This document shows positions 46,161-54,053 of a stretch of 64,000 bases of DNA, one piece after another. The stretch's first letter is position 1; every line of letters begins with the position of its first letter. The position numbers and the translations under genes are program-made. The stretch comes from CAWINY01 sp963837635 (GTDB taxonomy: Bacteria > Acidobacteriota > Terriglobia > Terriglobales > Acidobacteriaceae): positions 310,001 to 374,000 of the forward strand of contig CAWINY010000003.1 of the NCBI GenBank assembly GCA_963837635.1, read 5' to 3'. The notes below the pieces were generated by a model. That model ran no database searches, was not told the origin of the DNA, and was given only the letters and a program-made list of their open reading frames with translations.

Positions 46161-46886
46161 TTGCCAGAAGCATCCACAGCCGAGGAGGAGCTCAGACTGC
46201 TGGAGGACTCGCTTCGCCGCCTGAAGGTGGAATACGATATTTTTTTCGGCGGCGGCTCCAAACGCCCTCCCAATGACACCGAGTGGCGGGTGCAAGCGCT
46301 GCTGAAGAAGTACGGCGACACGCAAAATCTGTCACCCTCTCAGCGCTTTCGCTACAACGCGGTGGCGCAGCGCTATGCCATTTTCAGCGATCTGTGGCGG
46401 CAGAAGACCAAGATCAAGGAGGAGGGCTATCGCCGGCCGCAGGATGCCCTGCTCTCGATCCAGGGATTGCGAACTGAGGACGAGCATGCCGCCGCCGACG
46501 CCCTCAAGCATCCACCCGTCGTGACGGCGGCGAATCAGTCAGGCCAACCCTCTGCCGCCCCGAGCACCCAACTTTCGCAGCCCGCCTCCACTCCAACCAG
46601 CATTGCAAAGGCCCCAATCCTCCCAGGGCGATCGCAGGTTTCAGACGTTTCGATCGCGACCGCCGATCCGGCCAGGGAGTCGGATAAGGTGCGACAGTTG
46701 TTCGATGCCTTGCTCGAAGCCCGTCGGCGCACCGGTGAAGGTGCGGCGGGCAACTTTGAAAGCTTCCTTACATTTGTCTCGCAGAAGACCGCGCAGATCC
46801 GCCGCGATTCCGCCTGCGAGGCTGTCGAATTCCGGGTCGAACTCCAGGACCACAAAGTTCGCCTCAAGGCCCGCCCCAGGAAGTAA
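46161..46886 (+). CDS. cytoplasmic protein of unknown function (possibly MXAN_5187-like)
   Basis: 241 residues from a TTG preceded by AGGTGAG. N-terminal helical region LRLLEDSLRRLKVEYDIFFG, then GSKRPPNDTEW and RFRYNAVAQRYAIFSDLWR; a Pro/Ser/Ala-rich linker (140-175); and a C-terminal helical domain (FDALLEARRRTGEGAAGNFE) ending in basic residues. The first block reminds me of a conserved domain in Myxococcus MXAN_5187-type proteins; I am not certain. The frame extends to 46077, but the -10 candidate lies inside that stretch. Confidence 0.68.
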   Translation: MPEASTAEEELRLLEDSLRRLKVEYDIFFGGGSKRPPNDTEWRVQALLKKYGDTQNLSPSQRFRYNAVAQRYAIFSDLWRQKTKIKEEGYRRPQDALLSIQGLRTEDEHAAADALKHPPVVTAANQSGQPSAAPSTQLSQPASTPTSIAKAPILPGRSQVSDVSIATADPARESDKVRQLFDALLEARRRTGEGAAGNFESFLTFVSQKTAQIRRDSACEAVEFRVELQDHKVRLKARPRK

Positions 46887-46895
46887 ACTGGGTCT

Positions 46896-47073
46896 TCACC
46901 GCAGAGGTCGCAGAGGAATTGCTTTCAACGCGAAGGCGCGAAGACGCTAAGGATTAAGCATATCGCGAAAGCCGCCCCATACGATCCTGATCGGGGCGGG
47001 GAGAGCTTTTGGCGCCGCGCCTCGTTCCCTTAGCGGCTTCGCGTTGGATGTTCCTCTGCGTCCTCTGCGGTGA
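46896..47073. repeat. nested inverted repeats, family K
   Basis: Outer arms CACCGCAGAGGTCGCAGAGG / CTCTGCGTCCTCTGCGGTG, inner arms TTCAACGCGAAGGCGCGAAG / CTTAGCGGCTTCGCGTTGG. Same two-layer design as at 42378. Confidence 0.82.
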
Positions 47074-47130
47074 AAAGGTTTTCTTGTCCTTCATACCTAA
47101 AATTTTGAACTGCGAGGTTTCTTCGAGAAG

Positions 47131-48687
47131 ATGGCGAAGATTCGACGTGCCATTCTGAGCGTTACTGATAAGACCGGGCTGGTGGAGTTTGCCCGCAAAC
47201 TGGCCAATCTGGAAGTCGAACTGGTCTCGACCGGCGGCACTGCGCGCCTGCTGCGCGAGGCCGGAGTTCCGGTGAAGGACATCTCCGAGCTGACCGGCTT
47301 CCCCGAGATGCTGGACGGCCGGGTCAAAACCCTGCACCCCAAGGTGCACGGTGGCATCCTGCACATGCGCGACAACCCCGAACACCGGGCCGCGGTGGCC
47401 GAGCACGGGATCCCGCCCATCGACATGGTAGTCGTCAACCTTTACGCCTTCGAGAAGACGGCAGCCAAGCCAGGCGTGGGCTTCCAGGAAATCATCGAGA
47501 ACATCGATATTGGCGGCCCATCGATGATCCGCTCGGCGGCCAAGAATTGGCAGGATGTGGCGGTTGTGACCTCGCCCGCGGAATACGAGGCGCTGGCCGA
47601 CGAGATGACGCGCAACGCCGGCGAGTTGTCGCGGGAGACGAAATGGCGCCTGATGAAGCAGGCCTTCGCACTAACGGCGGCCTACGATTCCGCCATCGCC
47701 TCCACGCTGGAGCGCCTTCCGCTGACCGGCAGCTTCGATTTGAGTCAGCCCGCCGGCTTCCCGCAGAACCTGCGCCTCAGCTTCCGCAAGTCCTTCGACC
47801 TGCGCTACGGGGAGAATCCCCACCAGAAGGCTGCGCTCTACACCGACGGCAGCGACTACGGAATCGCCAACGGCACGCAACTGCAGGGCAAGGAGCTTTC
47901 CTACAACAACATCGTCGATTTGCAGGCGGCCTGGGACTTGGCCCAGGAATTCGAGGAGCCGTTTGTCGCCATCATCAAGCACACCAATCCCTGCGGCGCG
48001 GCTAACGGCAAGACGATTGTCGAGGCCTATGGCCGGGCGCTGGAGGCGGACCCGGTTTCCGCTTTTGGGGGCGTCATTGGTGTGAACCGTCCGGTGGACG
48101 GCGCGTCGGCCGAGCAGATGGCCAAGCTGTTCGTGGAGGCGATTGTCGCGCCCTCGTTCTCGCCCGAAGCGCGGGAGCGGTTCGCCGCCAAGAAGAGCCT
48201 GCGATTGTTGGAAGCCAAACCCGGGGCGCTGAAGTACGTGATGAAGGCGGTCAGCGGGGGCGTGCTGCTGCAGGACAACGATTGGCATCCGATCGCCGCG
48301 GCGGACCTGAAGGTGGTCACTGAACGCAAACCGACGGACGAAGAGGTGCGCTCGCTGTTGTTCGCCTGGAAGATCTGTAAGCACGTCAAGTCGAATGCCA
48401 TCCTCTACGCACGCGATGGCCAGACCGTAGGCGTGGGAGCCGGCCAGATGAGCCGGGTGGACTCCGCCAAGATCGGCGCCATGAAGGCGGTGCTGCCGCT
48501 GAGCGGCACGGTGGTGGCCAGCGACGCCTTTTTCCCCTTCCCGGATGGCTTGGAAGAGGTCGCCAAGGCGGGCGCCACGGCCGTGATTCAACCCGGCGGC
48601 TCGGTTCGCGACCAGGAGGTAATCGACGCCGCCAATCGCCTGGGCGTGGCCATGGTGTTTACCGGCATTCGTCACTTCCGGCACTAG
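47131..48687 (+). CDS. purH: bifunctional AICAR transformylase/IMP cyclohydrolase
   Basis: Last two steps of purine synthesis. 518 residues: N-terminal MGS-like IMP cyclohydrolase (ELVSTGGTARLL, VKTLHPKVHGGIL) and C-terminal transformylase (LRYGENPHQKAAL, the KH catalytic pair in IIKHTNPCGAA, ending VFTGIRHFRH). ATG at 47131. An E repeat and then an intrinsic terminator follow. Confidence 0.97.
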   Translation: MAKIRRAILSVTDKTGLVEFARKLANLEVELVSTGGTARLLREAGVPVKDISELTGFPEMLDGRVKTLHPKVHGGILHMRDNPEHRAAVAEHGIPPIDMVVVNLYAFEKTAAKPGVGFQEIIENIDIGGPSMIRSAAKNWQDVAVVTSPAEYEALADEMTRNAGELSRETKWRLMKQAFALTAAYDSAIASTLERLPLTGSFDLSQPAGFPQNLRLSFRKSFDLRYGENPHQKAALYTDGSDYGIANGTQLQGKELSYNNIVDLQAAWDLAQEFEEPFVAIIKHTNPCGAANGKTIVEAYGRALEADPVSAFGGVIGVNRPVDGASAEQMAKLFVEAIVAPSFSPEARERFAAKKSLRLLEAKPGALKYVMKAVSGGVLLQDNDWHPIAAADLKVVTERKPTDEEVRSLLFAWKICKHVKSNAILYARDGQTVGVGAGQMSRVDSAKIGAMKAVLPLSGTVVASDAFFPFPDGLEEVAKAGATAVIQPGGSVRDQEVIDAANRLGVAMVFTGIRHFRH

Positions 48688-48690
48688 CCG

Positions 48691-48775
48691 CTTCGACAAC
48701 AACGGATTGAGACGGATCGAAACGGATTCTTAACAAGTCTTCTGATCCGTCTGAATCCGTGTTGATCCGTTATTG
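48691..48775. repeat. family E inverted repeat
   Basis: ACAACGGATTGAGACGGATC and CCGTCTGAATCCGTGTTGAT arms between purH and its terminator. Confidence 0.75.
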
Positions 48776-48806
48776 ATGTCGTGGAATCTATTGATGTCGT
48801 GAAATT

Positions 48807-48838
48807 GGGCTTCCGGGTATCCCCGGAAGCCCTTTTTT
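48807..48838 (+). terminator. intrinsic terminator after purH
   Basis: Perfect 10-bp stem (48807-48816 with 48823-48832, GGGCTTCCGG), six-base loop, T6 tract at 48833-48838. Confidence 0.9.
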
Positions 48839-48869
48839 ACTGGGAATGTACAACTGGAGTGTGACGCAA

Positions 48870-50054
48870 TCAGAACGTCACGCCACCGGATGGCCCGTTC
48901 AACGTATTTGCGGCCGGGTTGGCTGCTCCTTGGTTGACAGAACTGCTAGAGAAGTCCGGCTGGCCGATCACCGTGGTGGCGTTCATGCCGTTGCTGAAGG
49001 GCGGCGCGAAAACCAAGACTCGGTTGTTGAAGACATCAGTCACCAGAATGTTTCCGCTGGTATCCGAAGCCACTCTGGTCAGCCCATTCAATGTGCTTTT
49101 TGTCGCACCAGAACCACTCGTAGTGAAGATCGTCTGGCCCAGCACCGTGGTAGCCATCATGCCGGTGCTGAAAGGCGGAACAAACTCCAGCACGCGGTTG
49201 TTCTCAGCGTCTCCCACCCATAGATTGCCGCTGGGGTCGAAGGCCAGTCCCCACGGCCGGAGCAACCCGCTTTGCGTGGTGTTCGAGGTTTTCGTGGTGA
49301 AGCTCGTCTGGCCCAGCACGGTGGTAGCGTTCATGCCTTTGCTGAAAGGCGGAACAAATTCCAGCACGCGGTTGTTCTGAGCATCTGCCACCCAGAGATT
49401 GCCCTGGGAGTCGAATTCCAGTCCACGTGGCTGGTTCATACTGCCCTGCGTGGGTGGATTGCTGGCGGTGTTGGTTGCAAAGTCCGACTGGCCAATCACC
49501 AGGCTCGCGTTCATGCCGTTGGTAAAAGGCGGAACAAACTCCAGCACGCGATGGTTCGACCTGTCCCCCACCCAGAGATCGCCGCTGGCGTCAAACGTCA
49601 TAGCTCCCGGATCGTTGAGACCGCTTTGCGTGGTGGCGCAGGTGGTAGCCGCGAAGCCCGACTGGCCCAGCACGATGCTGGCATTCATGCCGTTGGTGAA
49701 GGGCGGTTGGAATTGCAGGATTCGGCAATCGGAGTGGTCCGTGACGTAGAGGTTGCCCGATGAATCTACGGCAACGTCTCGCGGGTTGCCCACAGTACCG
49801 GCTCCCGCCGAGCCGCCCTGGTTAAGGAGCCCGTGAGTCATGTCCACTTGGCCCAGGACTACGCTGGCGTTCTGATTGGTGCTGAACGGGACGCTGTAGA
49901 TGACCACGCGCGAGTTGTGAGTGTCGGCAGCGGCGAAGGATGTCGTTACCACCGGCCTGTGGGTGGTACCGCCACCACAGTCCAGCAGGCAGACTGCCGC
50001 TATAAACACGATCAATGTGATTACAACCTGGAACAATCTCTTGTTGAGTCGCAT
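48870..50054 (-). CDS. exported NHL-repeat beta-propeller protein
   Basis: 394 residues. N-terminal membrane/signal segment (VVITLIVFIAAVCLLDCGGG) with a Cys that may be lipidated, though Asp before Cys is not a standard lipobox. Then about six near-identical NHL blades of some 55 residues with NLWVADAQNNRVLEFVPPF as the core. Start set at 50054 by CTGGAG seven bases upstream. Likely an outer-surface or periplasmic binding or scaffold protein; no enzyme motif. The blades are highly alike, so recent internal duplication is probable. Confidence 0.83.
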   Translation of the reverse strand: MRLNKRLFQVVITLIVFIAAVCLLDCGGGTTHRPVVTTSFAAADTHNSRVVIYSVPFSTNQNASVVLGQVDMTHGLLNQGGSAGAGTVGNPRDVAVDSSGNLYVTDHSDCRILQFQPPFTNGMNASIVLGQSGFAATTCATTQSGLNDPGAMTFDASGDLWVGDRSNHRVLEFVPPFTNGMNASLVIGQSDFATNTASNPPTQGSMNQPRGLEFDSQGNLWVADAQNNRVLEFVPPFSKGMNATTVLGQTSFTTKTSNTTQSGLLRPWGLAFDPSGNLWVGDAENNRVLEFVPPFSTGMMATTVLGQTIFTTSGSGATKSTLNGLTRVASDTSGNILVTDVFNNRVLVFAPPFSNGMNATTVIGQPDFSSSSVNQGAANPAANTLNGPSGGVTF

Positions 50055-50180
50055 AGTCGTCTCCAGAAATCTCCGTTTCCTATCATTCCAAGACTGAGAA
50101 CGGCGTAAAGAGTTATGGCACGGTGGAAACCGGGCTCGCCCGAATTCCAGTTCACGATTCGAGTCGAATCGGTGGTGCAA

Positions 50181-51473
50181 CTAAGGCACCGTAAATAAAT
50201 AACGTTTACATCTACTATCCTGATCTGTTATTACGGTGGGCATGGACTCGGATGCCCAGCTCGGCCGGTACTTTGCTGGCATGTGGCCGCATCTGGACGA
50301 ACACGCTCGGCGTTTGGTGGCTGCCAGCGAAGCTTTGGAACTGGGCTATGGCGGCATCTCGCGAGTCAGCCGCGCCTGCGGCCTATCGCGGGTCACGTTG
50401 ACCAAGGGTATCGAGGAATTGAAAGCCGCGCCGCTGGCCCCGGGCCGGATTCGCCACGAGGGCGGCGGACGACACTCGTTGACGTCCAGCGATCCCGGCA
50501 TGGCGCCCGCCTTGGACAGCATGGTCGAACCCACGGCACGCGGCGACCCGCAGTCGCCCTTGCGCTGGACCTGCAAGAGCGCCCGCACGCTGGCGGCGGA
50601 ACTAACAGCCCGGCACCACCCGGTCAGCCACACCAAAGTGACCCAACTCCTGCGAGAGAGTGGCTACAGCCTGCAGGGCAATCGCAAGACGGAGGAAGGG
50701 GATGACCATCCCGATCGTGACGCGCAGTTCCGTCATATCAATAGCGCCGTCAAACGCGCTTTGCGGGCAGGCGAGCCCGTCATTTCCGTGGACACGAAGA
50801 AGAAAGAACTGATCGGTAACTACCAAAACCAGGGCCGCCAGTGGCGCCAAACCGGAACGGCGGATAAGGTCAACGGACATGATTTTCCCGGTCCCGATGT
50901 ACCCCGCGCCTATCCCTACGGAATCTACGACCTGGGGCGCAACGCGGGCTTCGTCAACGTGGGCACGGACCACGACACGGGGGCCTTCGCGGTGGCTTCG
51001 ATTCGGGGCTGGTGGCGCGCCGACGGCCGGAACCTGTATCTGGGGGCACGGCGACTGCTGATCACCGCCGATGGCGGGGGTAGCAACGGCTGGCGGCTGC
51101 GACTGTGGAAATGGGAGTTACAGCGTCTGGCCGACCAGACCGGGCTGATACTGATGGTCTGCCATTTTCCGCCGGGCACGAGCAAATGGAATAAGGTGGA
51201 GCATCGGTTGTTTTCCTTCATTTCGTCCAACTGGCGCGGCGAGCCGCTACGCGATTATGAGACGGTGGTACGGCTGATCGCCGGAACGACGACGGCCAAG
51301 GGTTTGAAAGTGACCTGCCGCCTAGATCACCGCAAGTATCCCGTGGGGCGAAAGATCACGGATGAAGAGTTTGCCCATGTCAACCTCAAGCCAGACAAAT
51401 TCCATGGTGAGTGGAACTACACCATTCATCCAAGCAACTAGGTTGTAAATGTTATATATTTACGCCGCCTAAG
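50181..51473. mobile_element. ISAzo13-like insertion sequence, apparently intact
   Basis: About 1293 bp bounded by imperfect 33-bp inverted repeats (50181-50213 and 51441-51473; inner part GTAAATAAATAACGTTTACA against GTAAATATATAACATTTACA). Contains one full-length transposase frame. No target duplication is obvious. Inserted upstream of the NHL gene. Confidence 0.82.
50242..51441 (+). CDS. ISAzo13-family transposase
   Basis: 399 residues (401 from a GTG at 50236). N-terminal helix-turn-helix (SRACGLSRVTLTKGIEEL), the RWTCKSARTLAAEL and VSHTKVTQLLRESGYSLQ region, catalytic-core segments PVISVDTKKKELIGNYQNQG, LLITADGGGSNGWRLRLWK and HFPPGTSKWNKVEHRLFSFI, giving a DDE triad. No frameshift or stop, so it could be active. 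The stop coincides with the start of the right inverted repeat. Confidence 0.93.
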   Translation: MDSDAQLGRYFAGMWPHLDEHARRLVAASEALELGYGGISRVSRACGLSRVTLTKGIEELKAAPLAPGRIRHEGGGRHSLTSSDPGMAPALDSMVEPTARGDPQSPLRWTCKSARTLAAELTARHHPVSHTKVTQLLRESGYSLQGNRKTEEGDDHPDRDAQFRHINSAVKRALRAGEPVISVDTKKKELIGNYQNQGRQWRQTGTADKVNGHDFPGPDVPRAYPYGIYDLGRNAGFVNVGTDHDTGAFAVASIRGWWRADGRNLYLGARRLLITADGGGSNGWRLRLWKWELQRLADQTGLILMVCHFPPGTSKWNKVEHRLFSFISSNWRGEPLRDYETVVRLIAGTTTAKGLKVTCRLDHRKYPVGRKITDEEFAHVNLKPDKFHGEWNYTIHPSN

Positions 51474-51897
51474 ACTGCCTGGCCCGTCACGACCGCTGGC
51501 TACGTCCCGGCGGAGGCGTAAACTGAACAACTGAACTGCAAGGGACCCTAGTTCGACATACAAGACACCGGCGCAAGACGGCATGAGAGGGTGAAACTGG
51601 CGCCCAGGAAAATTAGCCAAAAAACGAATAGCAAAGGATATTAAGAAACATACCTCACCCTCATCACCGCGGGCTAGTGCCCCGTTGGTTACCACCTCAC
51701 CGATCGAGGCCGGGCCTGTGCCGCGCTTCCGGGTGAAAACCGTACCCCCGGTGCTCAGAATTGCGAGTGAGGGTTCTGTGGTGCCCGTTCTACCTACTTG
51801 CCTCCCCTTAAGGGGCTAAAATGGTGTCGCACCGCTCCAGCAGAGTTGGGCATCCAATAAAATCGGTGTGCTGTATCGCTCGTTGGTAAGGATTTCA
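51474..51897. other. spacer without a recognisable gene
   Basis: 424 bases between the IS right end and the TPR gene. Includes an A-rich stretch (about 51600-51645) and a CCCCTTAAGGGG palindrome at 51806-51817. No coding or clear promoter seen. Confidence 0.45.
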
Positions 51898-54033
51898 ATG
51901 AAAAAATCCTGCTCTCTTTTTGTACTCGTTCTAGGCGTCAGTGTTGTCATTGCGCAGGCCGTGTCTGCTTCGACCGGCTCTGCCAAACCCGGCGGAAACG
52001 AAGCTGACGCGGCACAAACCGCCGCTTCCAAGGACACTGCTGGTTCCACGGCTCCAGCCCGACCGGACCAGGCGGCTGCCTACTACCACTACATGCGGGC
52101 GCACATGTATGAGGAGATGGTAGCGCTCTATGGCCGCATGGAGTTTGCCAACAAGGCCATCGACGAGTACAGGCTAGCCATCCAGAACGATCCGAGCTCG
52201 GGATATCTGAGCGCCAGCCTTGCCGAGTTGTACACGCGGGCAGGCCGGATCGGCGATGCGGTGCAGCAGGCACAGGAGCTCCTGCAGCACGATCCAAATA
52301 ACGTCGAAGCGCACCGCCTGCTGGGTCGCGTCTACCTGCGCTCGCTGGGCGATATGCAGGCAGGCTCGCAGTCGCAGGAAGCCCTGAACAAGGCGATCGA
52401 GCAGTATCGGGAGATCGTAAAGCTCCAGCCGTCCTCGTCGGAAGACCATCTCCTACTGGGCCGGCTGTACCGGCTGTCGAACGACATGGTCAAGGCGGAA
52501 GCCGAGTTCAAGACCGCAGTCAAACTGCAACCCGATTCCGAAGACGCAGTCACTACCCTGGCCTACCTCTACAACGAAGAGGGTGACTCCAAGCGCGCGA
52601 TTCGGACGCTGGAATCGGTTCCCGAGGCGAACCGCAGCGGCAAACTGTTCGCCGCCATGGGCTACACCTACGAGCAACAGAAGGACTACAAGCACGCCAT
52701 CGAGGCTTACCGGCACTCGGTGGACGAGGACGGCGACAACCTGGACGCCCAGCGCGGACTGGCGCAGAACCTGATGAGCGCTGGCCAGATCGAGGCCGCG
52801 CTGAAGCAATACCAGCTGATTGTGCAAGCCGATCCGCAGGATCCGCAGAGTCTGATGCGCATCTCCGAGATCTATCGCCGCCAGGGCAAGTACGAACAGG
52901 CGCTTGATTCGCTTGGCAAAGCCGAGGGCTTGGTACAGGACTCGCTGGAGGTGCCCTACAACAAGGCAGTCATCTACCAGGAGCAGGGCAAGTCAGACGA
53001 AGCCACGCAGATCCTGCAATCGCTGGTGCAGCGAACCGAGAAGAGCAGCGGCAGTTACAGCCCCGGCGAGCTCAGTAACCGCGCGATCTTCCTGGAACGG
53101 CTGGGGAACCTGTATCGCGATACTGGCAAGTCGTCGCAGGCGATCGACACCTTCCGCAAGATGCTCGCCCTGGGTGACGAGAATGCTGTGCGAGGTTACC
53201 AGGAGATCATCGAAACCAACCGCCAGGATAAGAACTGGGCGCAGGCCACGGCCGTTGCCAAGGAAGCCGTCACTAAACTGCCTAAGGATCGCCCGCTCAA
53301 GCTCATGTATGCGGCACAGCTTGCCGACAACGGCCAGGTGGAAGAGGGATTCGCGCAGGCCAATTCGCTGCTCAAGGGCAAGCCCGAGGACCGCGAGGTC
53401 TATATCTCGCTGGTTCAGATGTACAGCCGCCTGAAGCGTTGGAAAGACGCTGAATCCGCCATGGCCAAGGCCCGCGAGCTTTCTTCCAAGCCCGAGGATC
53501 GCACCTATGTCGACTTCCTGCAGGCTTCCATGTACGAGCGCCAGAAGCATTACGACGAGGCCGAGCAGTTGTTCAGGACCTTGCTCGCCGATGACGCCAA
53601 CAATGCGGTGGTGCTGAACTATCTGGGCTACATGCTGGCCGACCGCGGGGTGAAGCTGGAGGAGGCGCTGGGGTACATCAAGAAGGCGGTGCAGATCGAA
53701 CCGCAGAACGCGGCCTATCTGGATTCGCTGGGCTGGGTGTATTTCAAGCTGGGCAACTTCGATTTAGCCGAAGAAAATTTGCGGCGCGCCTCCGACCACC
53801 TGGGCAGCGACCCCACCATTCAGGACCATCTGGGCGAGCTGTACGCGCGCACCGGACAACTGCAGTTGGCGGCCGCGCATTGGGAGCGGGCCATCGACGA
53901 GTGGAACCGCAGCATTCCCTCCGAGGTCGATCAAACCGATTTCCAACGCGTCCAGAAGAAACTCGAGAGCACCAAGCTCAAGCTGGCCAAACAGCAGGGC
54001 GAACACAAAGCCGAGGTCACGTCGAAACCGTAA
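51898..54033 (+). CDS. large exported TPR-repeat protein
   Basis: 711 residues. Signal peptide (SLFVLVLGVSVVIAQAVSA), then at least 12 TPR units from about residue 60 to 670; the clearest are AIDEYRLAIQNDPSSGYLSA and YIKKAVQIEPQNAAYLDSLG. Lys-rich C-terminus. A periplasmic scaffold for protein complexes or secretion is the usual role; no partner can be named. ATG at 51898 has AAGGA six bases upstream. Converges on the next gene with a 20-base gap. Confidence 0.88.
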   Translation: MKKSCSLFVLVLGVSVVIAQAVSASTGSAKPGGNEADAAQTAASKDTAGSTAPARPDQAAAYYHYMRAHMYEEMVALYGRMEFANKAIDEYRLAIQNDPSSGYLSASLAELYTRAGRIGDAVQQAQELLQHDPNNVEAHRLLGRVYLRSLGDMQAGSQSQEALNKAIEQYREIVKLQPSSSEDHLLLGRLYRLSNDMVKAEAEFKTAVKLQPDSEDAVTTLAYLYNEEGDSKRAIRTLESVPEANRSGKLFAAMGYTYEQQKDYKHAIEAYRHSVDEDGDNLDAQRGLAQNLMSAGQIEAALKQYQLIVQADPQDPQSLMRISEIYRRQGKYEQALDSLGKAEGLVQDSLEVPYNKAVIYQEQGKSDEATQILQSLVQRTEKSSGSYSPGELSNRAIFLERLGNLYRDTGKSSQAIDTFRKMLALGDENAVRGYQEIIETNRQDKNWAQATAVAKEAVTKLPKDRPLKLMYAAQLADNGQVEEGFAQANSLLKGKPEDREVYISLVQMYSRLKRWKDAESAMAKARELSSKPEDRTYVDFLQASMYERQKHYDEAEQLFRTLLADDANNAVVLNYLGYMLADRGVKLEEALGYIKKAVQIEPQNAAYLDSLGWVYFKLGNFDLAEENLRRASDHLGSDPTIQDHLGELYARTGQLQLAAAHWERAIDEWNRSIPSEVDQTDFQRVQKKLESTKLKLAKQQGEHKAEVTSKP

Positions 54034-54053
54034 AGGGGCAATTGGATGGCGGA

